Source: Tenacibaculum sp. 1_MG-2023
GTDB taxonomy: Bacteria; Bacteroidota; Bacteroidia; Flavobacteriales; Flavobacteriaceae
Direction of reading: 5' to 3'
NCBI RefSeq assembly: GCF_030547425.1
Contig: NZ_JAUORH010000007.1
Location: 80,261-144,260 of the forward strand
Length of the DNA stretch: 64,000 nt
A program made the translations under genes and the position numbers. This document shows, in pieces, positions 24,962-33,395 of the stretch. How positions within the stretch are numbered: the first letter of the stretch is position 1; each line of letters opens with the position of its first letter. The notes beneath the pieces are model-generated. The model was given only the letters and a program-made list of their open reading frames with translations. It was not told the origin of the DNA and made no database searches.

Positions 24962-26707
24962 TTAATTTATTTGGACTAATGAACCTTTTAAAACAGCTAT
25001 AGCATTTGTTGAAACTTCCGCTCCAGCACTACCCTCTGCTTTAAATTCTGCATTGGCTGCTATACTCACATTTGTCCCTTCAATATTCACATCTCCTGAT
25101 GCTTTTAATGAAATATCTCCTGCACTTTCCATTGATATTCCGTCACCGTTTATAGTTATTACATTAGAGTTATCATCTTCAATTGTTATGGCTCCTTCAT
25201 CTTCATCAAGTGAAATAATTTTCCCTGCAGGTGTTTCAATCGTGATTATTTTTTTATCATCATCAAACAACACTTTCATCTCACTTCTTGTAATGATTCC
25301 TTTTTCATGATTGTCGTCTGTTGCTGTAATCGGTGAAGGTTTTGCGCTACTATGCAACATGCCTAAAACAATGGCATCGTTAGGGTCTTCATTGATAAAC
25401 CCTACAATCACCTCATCTCCTATTTCTGGACGAAAGAAAATACCTCTACTATCTCCTGCATCGGGTGAAGCTACTCTACACCAAATACCTTCTTCTTCGT
25501 TATTTACTATGGGAATTTGCACTAGAATCCTGTCTTCTCCGTCAGGATCTTCTTCTAATTGAGAAACAATTCCTACTTGTAAACCTTGAATGGCTGGCAA
25601 TAATCCTGAAGCTGGTTTTGCTGAGATTTCAAAGGTTTCAGAAAACCACTCTGTTGATAAGCCAAATTGTGCATTGGCTACCCAATTTCCTTCTGAAATA
25701 ACATGTTGAACTCCTGTTACATATACATTTCCGTTAAATCGGTCTCCTACACCTTCTAGTTTTAAAATGGTGTTTGGTTTCACTGATGGGATTCCTTGAA
25801 ATTTTACACGTCCTCTTACTTTGGCTAATTGTTGAAATAACCATTTAGCATCTGCCCAATCTTGTAATTCGGTGTCGGTTACCACACCACCATGTCGTAA
25901 CTCCATACTTTCTAAACCTATTGTTTTGTTTAAGTCTGAAACAGATAGGTTTCCGTTTAAACTTACACTTGGATCTTTCCCTTCAATCTCAACCACTTCT
26001 TGGTCGGCATGATTCCAACTATAAGCTGCTACTTTTTTAACTTGATGACGTGCATCTATTTCTGCATCAAAGTCTAATAAGGAACCTCCGAAGGTTACAG
26101 TTTCAATTTCTGATTGACTCACATTGGGTTTGGCTATGGTAATCGTTCCATCATCTACAAAACACAATTTCCCATTTGCTTGGGCTCTTGAAACCACAAA
26201 ATCCCAATCTGACGCATTGTATTGTACTAATTCTGCATGATTATAATTGGTAGCTTCTACATCTTTAGATAAGCTATAATTCCCTATAATTTCTTCAAAA
26301 ATGTCGCTATCGGTACTTTCGTAGAAATACTTACTTTTTCTACCTACCGTCATTTTTACCGCTTCATCTTTGCACTCAACTATTAGTTGTGCTGAGTTTG
26401 CTCTAATTCTTAGATTATGCTTGATAACAATTCCTTTAAATATGGTTTCTTCATCTGAATGATATCCTGCAGTAATCTCAATTTCTTTCCCAGGAATTAA
26501 CAACTCTTCGTTACTTAACTTAAAATCTCTTTGAGAAGCATCTCCATCTAGTAAAACTAACTGAGCTGTAGGTATTTTATTTACTTCCTTAGCTACAGTA
26601 ATACTTTTTACCTCGTATTGTTTTGAGAGCTCTTCTCCTTCAATTAAGATCTTAAAAGTGACTAAATCGGCACTTTTTGAAGTCTGTATGGTTCCTGTAT
26701 TATTCAT
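24962..26707 (-). CDS. VgrG/gpD-like central spike protein (Afp8-like)
   Basis: A 581-residue protein. The N-terminal part (about 1-370) has the gp27/gpD-like hub fold signature (IPTAQLVLLDGDASQRDF, ILKLEGVGDRFNGNVYVTGV). An OB-fold follows (RILVQIPIVNNEEEGIWCRV...FFRPEIGDEVIVGFIN...VLGMLHSS). The C-terminus is a beta-helix of short repeats (SAGDISLKASGDVNIEGTN). This is the hub and needle of the injection machine, with PAAR as its tip. The needle ends without an added effector domain. Confidence 0.93.
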   Translation of the reverse strand: MNNTGTIQTSKSADLVTFKILIEGEELSKQYEVKSITVAKEVNKIPTAQLVLLDGDASQRDFKLSNEELLIPGKEIEITAGYHSDEETIFKGIVIKHNLRIRANSAQLIVECKDEAVKMTVGRKSKYFYESTDSDIFEEIIGNYSLSKDVEATNYNHAELVQYNASDWDFVVSRAQANGKLCFVDDGTITIAKPNVSQSEIETVTFGGSLLDFDAEIDARHQVKKVAAYSWNHADQEVVEIEGKDPSVSLNGNLSVSDLNKTIGLESMELRHGGVVTDTELQDWADAKWLFQQLAKVRGRVKFQGIPSVKPNTILKLEGVGDRFNGNVYVTGVQHVISEGNWVANAQFGLSTEWFSETFEISAKPASGLLPAIQGLQVGIVSQLEEDPDGEDRILVQIPIVNNEEEGIWCRVASPDAGDSRGIFFRPEIGDEVIVGFINEDPNDAIVLGMLHSSAKPSPITATDDNHEKGIITRSEMKVLFDDDKKIITIETPAGKIISLDEDEGAITIEDDNSNVITINGDGISMESAGDISLKASGDVNIEGTNVSIAANAEFKAEGSAGAEVSTNAIAVLKGSLVQIN

Positions 26708-27394
26708 TTATGCGAATTTTTGTAAGGGTGGAAAAAAAATTTCTTGTCCTGGTTGTAATTTTCTAAACTGCATTATTTTATTAACCCGAGCTACTTCTAA
26801 ATAATACTTTGAGTCACCATAAATACGATGACACATTAGCGGTAAAGTATCTCCCGATTTTACTTTACGATAGTGTGTTAAGTCTGGCGATTGGTTGTTT
26901 TCTCTTGCTACTCGTAAATCATCATCAACAGTTCCTTTTACTTTTAATTTTGCATTGGCACGTAAAGGTGTTCCGTCTGGTGCGAACAATCTATATTCAA
27001 TAGAAAGGTCAACTAAAGAGCCTTTGAAAAGTAACGCTCCCCATTTAATCATTAAATAATAAGGCTTGTGTTCTTCTCCGCTGTAATCGAATACGATTTT
27101 TTTAAAGGCTTCTATTTTATCAATAATCCCATCTTTTAAATCAGGGTTACCATCTATAACTCCACTACTATCAAATAACAAGTCCAAGTCTAGTTCTTGT
27201 GGAGCGATTCTTGTAAAACTTGGTTGTGTTGCGCTTGTACCTTGCCCTTGTTCTTCATCATACTCAGGTTTATAGGCAATCAAATACTTTTCTGGGTTTA
27301 CTAATGTTGCAAACTCTCCATCTGCAACTTCATCGGTAAAACCTATATCCTTGTACGCTTTTATGACTAGTTTTTTTAACTCTCCTTGACTCAT
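26708..27394 (-). CDS. LysM-containing eCIS tube/baseplate adaptor (Afp7-like)
   Basis: A 228-residue protein: an N-terminal CIS-specific domain, then LysM at about 176-222 (YRKVKSGDTLPLMCHRIYGD ... LQPGQEIFFPP). In Afp-type systems this protein, like T4 gp53, links the tube hub to the baseplate. Its ATG shares a base with the DUF5908 stop (TAATG), and its stop abuts the spike gene start without a gap. Confidence 0.9.
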   Translation of the reverse strand: MSQGELKKLVIKAYKDIGFTDEVADGEFATLVNPEKYLIAYKPEYDEEQGQGTSATQPSFTRIAPQELDLDLLFDSSGVIDGNPDLKDGIIDKIEAFKKIVFDYSGEEHKPYYLMIKWGALLFKGSLVDLSIEYRLFAPDGTPLRANAKLKVKGTVDDDLRVARENNQSPDLTHYRKVKSGDTLPLMCHRIYGDSKYYLEVARVNKIMQFRKLQPGQEIFFPPLQKFA

Positions 27395-27555
27395 TATCGT
27401 TGTTTTTGTCTTTCCAAAATGTCCATTACTTCTTCAACACAGGCTGTAACAATAGCTGCAGTATTTCCATTTTTTGATCCACTCGTTTTTCCTTGTGATA
27501 CTGATTTTTCATCCACATTAATCTTAATATGTAACTCTTTGATAGTAATAGGCAT
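27394..27555 (-). CDS. DUF5908 small eCIS protein (Afp6-slot)
   Basis: A 53-residue protein, read directly from the minus strand: it begins MPITIKELHIKINVDEK and ends EEVMDILERQKQR. The MPI-x-IKEL start is the hallmark of DUF5908, short proteins coded between tube and LysM genes in eCIS clusters. The start ATG is one base from the tube gene stop, and the stop overlaps the next ATG by one base. It is short enough that gene callers may miss it. Its molecular role is not known to me. Confidence 0.85.
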   Translation of the reverse strand: MPITIKELHIKINVDEKSVSQGKTSGSKNGNTAAIVTACVEEVMDILERQKQR

Positions 27556-27556
27556 T

Positions 27557-27994
27557 TTATACTATTTTAAAATAATTGTAGCTTAATTCAAGTGTTTCAA
27601 TAACTAGTTTGCTTTCTTCAGCATTAAAATCACCTACATTCCATTTTACAGGGTATGCATGTTTTACATTCCAAGTTTGTATGGTTTGCTCATCTTCACC
27701 CAATAACATTACATTAATATTTACAGGTTGTATTTCGAAGTTTCCTAGAGCGTCTTTACACCACTTAATCACTTCCGAATCGACAAGCATTCCTCTTTTT
27801 AATACTAAGTTTGGATATTTAGAACGTACAGGTATTGTATGCTTGAACCTATTTTCTCCTCCTTCGGTTATTTCTTCAGTTTCAAGGTCTACTGAAAGAC
27901 CTGAAACTGATTGAAATGAATTGTCTCCTTGTGAAGTTGAAATATCTTCAAACTCTACTTTAAAACTAAAACCTACTGGCGGATGATAGTTCAT
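27557..27994 (-). CDS. eCIS tube protein 2 (tube-initiator type, Afp5-like)
   Basis: A 145-residue protein of the gp19/Hcp-like tube family: starts NYHPPVGFSFKVEF, has FQSVSGLSVDLETEEITEGGE, LVLKRGML and a C-terminal LSYNYFKIV. It is homologous to its upstream neighbour but diverged. In Afp-like systems one tube protein forms the bulk of the tube and another forms the first ring on the baseplate. Placement next to DUF5908 and LysM favours the initiator role here. Its start overlaps the stop of the first tube gene by one base. Confidence 0.9.
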   Translation of the reverse strand: MNYHPPVGFSFKVEFEDISTSQGDNSFQSVSGLSVDLETEEITEGGENRFKHTIPVRSKYPNLVLKRGMLVDSEVIKWCKDALGNFEIQPVNINVMLLGEDEQTIQTWNVKHAYPVKWNVGDFNAEESKLVIETLELSYNYFKIV

Positions 27995-28440
27995 TACGAT
28001 GACATTTTTAATTTCTCAATAGCCCACTCAGCGGTTTCGATAGCTATTTCATTACCATCAGCTTTTAAATCTGTAGGTTGTACTTTAGTGATGTATGCAT
28101 TCTGAGCTTCCCATACTACTGCTGGGTCTCCATTTTCATCTAATAATTTAATGGTTAAATCTCCTCTAAACTGCTCTCCTCCTTCTTGGAAATAAACCGT
28201 TTTAGCCCATTGCTTATAAAATTGCTTGCTTTCATCTACAAAGGTTCCTCGTTTCATAGTAATATTACTATACTCGAACAACCCAGGTTGTTTTGATTTG
28301 TGGTATTCTTTATCTGCTCCTCCACGATACTCTATTACTTTATTATCGAAACTTAACCCTGATACTTCTGTACAATTAAATTTCGTGTCTCCAAAGGTTA
28401 CCTCAAAGGAAAACTTTGGCATTGGATATGACTCTGCCAT
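27994..28440 (-). CDS. eCIS main tube protein (Afp1-like)
   Basis: A 148-residue gp19/Hcp-like protein: PMPKFSFEVTFGD, TEVSGLSFDNKVIEYRGG, SNITMKRGTF, IAIETAEWAIEKLKMSS. It lies immediately downstream of the sheath gene, as the abundant tube gene usually does. Its hexameric rings should stack to form the channel that holds the DUF4157 cargo. A 44-base gap from the sheath gene is among the wider gaps in the unit and could allow mRNA processing. Confidence 0.92.
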   Translation of the reverse strand: MAESYPMPKFSFEVTFGDTKFNCTEVSGLSFDNKVIEYRGGADKEYHKSKQPGLFEYSNITMKRGTFVDESKQFYKQWAKTVYFQEGGEQFRGDLTIKLLDENGDPAVVWEAQNAYITKVQPTDLKADGNEIAIETAEWAIEKLKMSS

Positions 28441-28484
28441 GACTCTTTATTTTTTTATTTATAATTTTTGGTTAGTTAATTTAC

Positions 28485-30446
28485 TTATGCTTCTTGCATT
28501 TTGTGAGAGAATTTAAGGATGATAAATTCAGCTGGACGTACTACTGCCATACCAATTTCTATTATCATATTCCCTTCTAAAACATCTTGAGTAGTCATGG
28601 TTTCTCCTAAACCAACACTTACATAAAACGCTTTTTCTGGCGTAGGCCCTGCAAGTGCTCCAGCTCTCCATTGTTGTGTTAAGAAATTATCAATCATTGC
28701 TTTTACACGTACCCAAGTATTTTTATCATTAGGTTCAAAGACAAATTGTTCAGAGGCCTTTTTAATTGATTCTTCTGCCATATTGAAAAAACGTCTTACT
28801 GATACATATCTCCACTCGTTATCATTTCCTGCAAGGGTTCTTGCTCCCCAAACTAAGTTTCCTTTTCCAACGAATGATCTAATAGCGTTGATTGATTTCC
28901 CTGCTACTGTATCTACATTTAAATCTTTTTGTGCATCATGCGATATATTAACAGATGGAGCATATACATAATTTAACCCAACATTCGCAGGTGCTTTCCA
29001 TACCCCTCTGTCTGAATCTACTTTAGCATAAATCCCTGCCATTGTTGCACTTGGTGCTAGCTTAACAGGTAACAATCCTATTTCTGATTTTATTTTGTTA
29101 TACAACGCGTTGTTATCAACTTTTAAATCAGCCAATGAGGGTAATGTCGTAACACCTCCTAAACCATCTATTGCTCCTTTTAAAGCAAATAACTCATTTG
29201 TTGTTGTTTGATTTTCCAAACTTGTATAAATTCCATTATTAGTCATATCTACCTCATCAGTAATACCTAATAAATCAAAAACATTTGTCGCATTAGAAGT
29301 TAAGCTTCCTATTAATTTTCCTTCTGTATCATCTTGTTGTAGTTTAAATATTTTACCGTGTAAGTCGGCTAGAATAGCTTCTAGATTACTGTCCATCCAA
29401 GTTGTCATACTTGTACTTGGTGCTGTTAAAGAGGCTTCTCCTGAGTCTTCCGCTTCAGAAACCAAGTCATTAATTGATGTAGTAATGTCTTCTAAATAGC
29501 TAATAATGTTCTTAACGCTAGAAATTGCATCATTTTTAAACGTTAATGCTACTTCATTACCTGCCCCATCAATAGCATTTTTTGTATCAACCAATACAGT
29601 CAATAACCCATCTAGTTCTGTTAAATTTATTCCATCGATTACATTATCCGCTTGTACTGACAAGCTTTCTTCTAATCCTTGGATATCAATACTATCTTCA
29701 TCGTAAGAAAAATCTAAAATTGTATTTAAATACGGAAAATATGCTGCTCCATATTTTAAATAATCTTTTCCTAAAGATAGTTTACTTCTAAGAGCTTCTA
29801 CCGGATCTACATCCCCTCCTCCATCATCATATTCTTTATCTGAATAGGTGTCAATAATTGCAAAACGGTCTTGTAGTTTATTACACTGAGTAAGCGCTAA
29901 TGAATATAAACTATAAAAGTCTGCGTCTGATGTTAGTGAAGTTGCATCAGAAAACACAAGCAGGGTTACTTCGTCTATATATTCTATTGCTTCTAAACCT
30001 TCTTTTAACCCTTTAAATCCATTATTCCCTACCTCTTCAAGAAGTATGGGATTCGTATTATTATTGGTTCTTGCTGAAGTATAAGTTCCTACTGAAGTTA
30101 CGTAACATGGTCCTCCTCCATTTGCAAAGTACATTTGCATATTATAATACATTTTAAAAGGAGATGGATTGCTTGGTTGTGTTACTAAAACTTCTTCGTT
30201 TGCTTGATTGGCATTTGTTACATTAACTCCAATCGTTGTTTCTTTTTCAGAAAACCCAAAATATGTTTCATATTCCAACATTGAAGTAATCCTCTTAGGT
30301 TCTAACAATAAGTCATTATCCTCTTTCTTTTTAGCTTTCTCGGTATAACCAATAAAAGCTGGAATTGCTGTTTCTACTTGAGCTACCGAAGGCGGAAACT
30401 TTACAATTTCCTCTACGTAGACTCCTGGTGTTTTGTACGCTGACAT
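28485..30446 (-). CDS. eCIS contractile sheath protein (single, with large insertion)
   Basis: A 653-residue protein. It starts MSAYKTPGVYVEEIVKFPPS, typical of tail sheath proteins, and ends with the sheath handshake domain (ALAGPTPEKAFYVSVGLGET, then IEIGMAVVRPAEFIILKFSH). The part between about residues 230 and 470 is mostly helical, acidic and serine/threonine-rich, and is absent from small Afp2-type sheaths. It probably forms a surface domain. Afp has three sheath genes; here there is one, as in AlgoCIS-type clusters. Confidence 0.95.
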   Translation of the reverse strand: MSAYKTPGVYVEEIVKFPPSVAQVETAIPAFIGYTEKAKKKEDNDLLLEPKRITSMLEYETYFGFSEKETTIGVNVTNANQANEEVLVTQPSNPSPFKMYYNMQMYFANGGGPCYVTSVGTYTSARTNNNTNPILLEEVGNNGFKGLKEGLEAIEYIDEVTLLVFSDATSLTSDADFYSLYSLALTQCNKLQDRFAIIDTYSDKEYDDGGGDVDPVEALRSKLSLGKDYLKYGAAYFPYLNTILDFSYDEDSIDIQGLEESLSVQADNVIDGINLTELDGLLTVLVDTKNAIDGAGNEVALTFKNDAISSVKNIISYLEDITTSINDLVSEAEDSGEASLTAPSTSMTTWMDSNLEAILADLHGKIFKLQQDDTEGKLIGSLTSNATNVFDLLGITDEVDMTNNGIYTSLENQTTTNELFALKGAIDGLGGVTTLPSLADLKVDNNALYNKIKSEIGLLPVKLAPSATMAGIYAKVDSDRGVWKAPANVGLNYVYAPSVNISHDAQKDLNVDTVAGKSINAIRSFVGKGNLVWGARTLAGNDNEWRYVSVRRFFNMAEESIKKASEQFVFEPNDKNTWVRVKAMIDNFLTQQWRAGALAGPTPEKAFYVSVGLGETMTTQDVLEGNMIIEIGMAVVRPAEFIILKFSHKMQEA

Positions 30447-30475
30447 AATTACTTGTTTTAAATTTTAATTTTTGT

Positions 30476-31546
30476 TTATATAAATACTTCCGAATAATAA
30501 TCTTGCGACTCTTTCTTAATACTTTCTGGAGTAGGATTAGGGAAATAATAATCGTCTTGTGGTTGTGGTGAGACATCTTGTTTGTCTATCTCTACACGTC
30601 CATTAAATGTCAAAGGTTTTTCTTCTGACGTAGTCATTACGAGGTTTTCACTTCTTTTTGTGTAACGCCAAAAAGTGGATCTATTTTCAATACAAATAGC
30701 AAACTGAGGAAATTCCTCTAATAAACATTGTTTTGGTACATCAAACAATTCTGTTTGCTCATTCTTAACTAGTACTTCTTCTGTTAGGCTAGTGTTGTTA
30801 TCTCCTGATATCTGGATTTGAACAATACCTATTACCCCGCTATTTTTAATTCTTCTCACAAAAGAATTGATAGTATCTATCACCTTTTCTTCTTCTTTAG
30901 TTAAAGGAATAGCGTTTGTTATTTTAGACTCTATAACATCTAATTCTGATACTTCTATATTTGCTATAGTTACTAAGTTTGGTGTAGTTGTATCAAACTC
31001 CTTTTCACTTTCTATTTGATGTAATAGCTTTCTTGTTTCACTATCTGAAATCAAAAATGAGCTCCATTTTTTCACCTCTGAGATTGTTTCAAATAAATTG
31101 ATAGCTGAGGAGCTTTTGTTTGATAAATAATATAACTGCTGCTCTTTTTTTTCAATTATGTTAGAATAGTTTTCAAAATAAGGATGGTGTACTTTTAAGT
31201 AAAAAGTTAACGTTAGCGAATCAGATAATGTAATAATTGGACTATATCTTTTTACCTCTTGGTTTCCTTCTTCTGCAATTACTTCTAAAGTTTCTGATAC
31301 TATTCGAATTCCTTTTTTATGGTTTCTAAGTAATAGTCTATGGTTTTTTAAACTTTTTTTAGTCTCTTTTGTAGGTTGAATTGATAAAAATTTGCTAATA
31401 TTATATTGTTCTTCTATACGTTTTTTTTCTTCATCTGTAAGCGGTATTGTCCCATTATTTCCTCCATTTAACTCGAAAAAAGTTCGTTCTCCTTCATTTA
31501 GAAAGTATGCGTGGTATATATTGATATTGAACAATGTTTTATACAT
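30476..31546 (-). CDS. eCIS-associated protein, probable cap adaptor (position-based)
   Basis: A 356-residue soluble protein I cannot place in a family. It starts YKTLFNINIYHAYFLNEGER and ends in a proline- and acid-rich tail (PQPQDDYYFPNPTPESIKKE). It lies between the DUF4255 cap gene and the sheath gene. In AlgoCIS a cap adaptor protein is known as a feature of the particle, and the gene in this slot is my candidate for it. Gaps are six bases upstream and 29 downstream. Alternative: an assembly factor not present in the particle. Confidence 0.6.
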   Translation of the reverse strand: MYKTLFNINIYHAYFLNEGERTFFELNGGNNGTIPLTDEEKKRIEEQYNISKFLSIQPTKETKKSLKNHRLLLRNHKKGIRIVSETLEVIAEEGNQEVKRYSPIITLSDSLTLTFYLKVHHPYFENYSNIIEKKEQQLYYLSNKSSSAINLFETISEVKKWSSFLISDSETRKLLHQIESEKEFDTTTPNLVTIANIEVSELDVIESKITNAIPLTKEEEKVIDTINSFVRRIKNSGVIGIVQIQISGDNNTSLTEEVLVKNEQTELFDVPKQCLLEEFPQFAICIENRSTFWRYTKRSENLVMTTSEEKPLTFNGRVEIDKQDVSPQPQDDYYFPNPTPESIKKESQDYYSEVFI

Positions 31547-31552
31547 AACCTT

Positions 31553-32128
31553 TTAATTTTTAATTATTGATTGTTGTTCAATACCAGAGACTACAGTACC
31601 TTCTTTAGTTACAATATCTCTTTCTATTTCTAGTAATGTTATTTTATAAAGTACAGATGGATATTGTTTACCTCCTAAGGTTCCCCATATGTAGTTCAAC
31701 TCCTCAAACGAAGGGGTATATAATTGTGTAATAAACTTAAAGGTCTTTAAGTCCCCTAGTCCATCTATCTCTTCAAAATTGGTGTTTTGATGTGTGAATA
31801 CTTTTTTTCCTTGAAAAAAGGCTAATATTTTTGTTAAACTCTTTAACGATTCAGCATAACTAGATTTATCTACACTGAATAAAACATAAAGATTTAAATA
31901 TACTTTTGGGTTTCTATAACTAACTGAAGTTCCTTCTACACGATTATTGGAAGTATTTTTTAACGCAAATTCTTCTTGTGTATTAATTAAAGTTAATGAA
32001 ATATCTGGAGTATTACCTGGTGAATTCCCATCTCCTTCAGCCATAGCTATATTTGATAAGTCTACGGCTTTTTCGTCGAAATAGGTGTTTAATTCCTCGG
32101 TAATGATTTGTAATATTTCAAAAATCAT
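31553..32128 (-). CDS. DUF4255 cap/terminator protein (Afp16-like)
   Basis: A 191-residue protein with the DUF4255 pattern: ILQIITEELNTYFDEK at the start, NPKVYLNLYVLFSV, YAESLKSLTKILAFFQGK, then SFEELNYIWGTLGGKQYPSV and LYKITLLEIERD. In Afp/PVC systems this protein caps the distal end of tube and sheath and sets the length with the tape measure. It is the first gene of the operon and follows a 317-base non-coding stretch that must hold the promoter. Confidence 0.92.
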   Translation of the reverse strand: MIFEILQIITEELNTYFDEKAVDLSNIAMAEGDGNSPGNTPDISLTLINTQEEFALKNTSNNRVEGTSVSYRNPKVYLNLYVLFSVDKSSYAESLKSLTKILAFFQGKKVFTHQNTNFEEIDGLGDLKTFKFITQLYTPSFEELNYIWGTLGGKQYPSVLYKITLLEIERDIVTKEGTVVSGIEQQSIIKN

Positions 32129-32187
32129 TTGATAGTAAGTTTGGTTAGTTTTTGCTTGTAGATTGAAGGGTTAGCAATCAGACATTG

Positions 32188-32221
32188 TAAAATTAACCTC
32201 TCTTACGAAGAGTAACCGCAA
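32188..32221 (-). promoter_or_regulatory. Candidate promoter of the eCIS operon, with palindrome in the spacer
   Basis: On the minus strand a TTG (32219-32221) and TAATTTTA (32188-32195, one mismatch to TAnnTTTG) lie 23 bases apart, at the long end of the Bacteroidota range. Between them is CTCTT-ACG-AAGAG (32200-32212). The predicted start near 32184 leaves a leader of about 55 bases. No better match was seen in 32129-32345. The rest of the gap (32222-32344) is AT-rich with no gene. Confidence 0.35.
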
Positions 32222-32344
32222 TGAAAAACTCTTTTATAAAAGTAGTTTCTCCTAAAAAAATTAAATAGAATTATAGGTAGTAAAAAGGGGGAAATCACCC
32301 TTACTTTTTTAAATAGGAAATTTTAAATTTAACGAAAACCAAAC

Positions 32345-32381
32345 AAAAACCTCTTTACGCACAGTATGTAAAGAGGTTTTT
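32345..32381 (-). terminator. Rho-independent terminator after gldA
   Basis: AACCTCTTTAC (32348-32358) pairs with GTAAAGAGGTT (32368-32378) and is flanked by A and T runs. It lies 65 bases downstream of the minus-strand gldA stop and insulates the injection-system promoter from read-through. Confidence 0.85.
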
Positions 32382-32445
32382 CTTCTAATTTTTTTTATTA
32401 AAGAGCTTATACTTGTTTATTTAGTTTTTCTTCTTCTATCAATTT

Positions 32446-33339
32446 TTATTGAGTTAACTCCCTAAATAGGTTTTCTAAATTTTTGTTTTCTGCATTTAAT
32501 CCAAGAATTTTCAAACCGTTTTCTTGTGCGAAATCAAAAATTACCGGACGCATATCTTCTGAAGTATTAAAGGTTAATATCCAGTTATTTTCTAAGGTGT
32601 TTTTATAAGATGCTATGTTAGGTAGGCGTTTGATAAATTGCTCTTCTAGTTTATAATCAAACGTTACTTTGATTACTTGCTCATTATCCGTTTTAAGTTC
32701 TGAAATAGGTTTATTGACTACTATTTCACCTTTATTGATAATTATAACTCTGTCACACATTGCTTCTACTTCTTGCATAATGTGTGTTGACAATAATACT
32801 GTTTTATCTTTTCCTAGTTCTTTTATTAATTGACGTATTTCAACTAATTGATTTGGGTCTAATCCTGTTGTTGGTTCATCTAGAATTAAGACTTCAGGAT
32901 TGTGTAAAATAGCAGCTGCTAATCCTACACGTTGACGGTATCCTTTTGATAATTGATTGATTTTTTTATGTGCCTCAATCGTTAATCCTACTTTTTCAAC
33001 AATCTCATTTATTTTGGGCCTTTCTACGTTGTATAAAGATCCCTGAAACTGTAAATATTCTCGCACATACATATCTAAATACAACGGATTATGTTCTGGT
33101 AAATAGCCTATGTTTTTTTGCGCTTCAATAGGGTTTGAGATTACATCAATTCCACTTACCAACACAGCTCCTTTTGAAGGTTGAATAAACCCCGTTAAGA
33201 TTTTCATTGTTGTAGACTTCCCTGCTCCATTTGGACCTAAAAAACCTACTATTTCTCCTTTTTGTGCTGAAAAAGAAATATTATTAACTGCTTTTTGTAT
33301 TCCGTATGTTTTTGTTATTGAAGTAAGTTCTATTGACAT
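32446..33339 (-). CDS. gldA: Gliding-motility ABC transporter ATPase GldA
   Basis: A 297-residue ABC ATPase: Walker A GPNGAGKS at 35-42, signature LSKGYRQR at 130-137, Walker B LILDEP at 151-156. The IGYLPEHNPLYLDMYVREYL block is characteristic of GldA, which works with the GldF/GldG membrane proteins in flavobacterial gliding and type IX secretion-linked motility. gldF and gldG are not adjacent here, as is common. It ends a run of minus-strand genes (thyA, small gene, folA, gldA). Confidence 0.88.
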   Translation of the reverse strand: MSIELTSITKTYGIQKAVNNISFSAQKGEIVGFLGPNGAGKSTTMKILTGFIQPSKGAVLVSGIDVISNPIEAQKNIGYLPEHNPLYLDMYVREYLQFQGSLYNVERPKINEIVEKVGLTIEAHKKINQLSKGYRQRVGLAAAILHNPEVLILDEPTTGLDPNQLVEIRQLIKELGKDKTVLLSTHIMQEVEAMCDRVIIINKGEIVVNKPISELKTDNEQVIKVTFDYKLEEQFIKRLPNIASYKNTLENNWILTFNTSEDMRPVIFDFAQENGLKILGLNAENKNLENLFRELTQ

Positions 33340-33366
33340 TTCGGTCTTTCTAAGTATAATGATGAG

Positions 33367-33387
33367 ATTCTGAAATAAATTCAGAAT
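33367..33387. repeat. Short dispersed inverted repeat between folA and gldA
   Basis: ATTCTGAA (33367-33374) and TTCAGAAT (33380-33387) around five bases, followed by GACA. It looks like a decayed copy of the intergenic 'GATTCTGAAA...TTCAGAATGAC' palindromes scattered in flavobacterial genomes. It lies 28 bases upstream of the gldA start codon. Confidence 0.5.
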
Positions 33388-33395
33388 GACAATAA

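Noticed and set aside
2370..32128. The cluster as a prophage or a type VI secretion system.
   Set aside because: No capsid, portal, terminase, integrase or lysis cassette is present. No TssJ/L/M-like membrane complex or ClpV is present. The DUF4255 cap, DUF4157 cargo and Afp-type order fit an eCIS.
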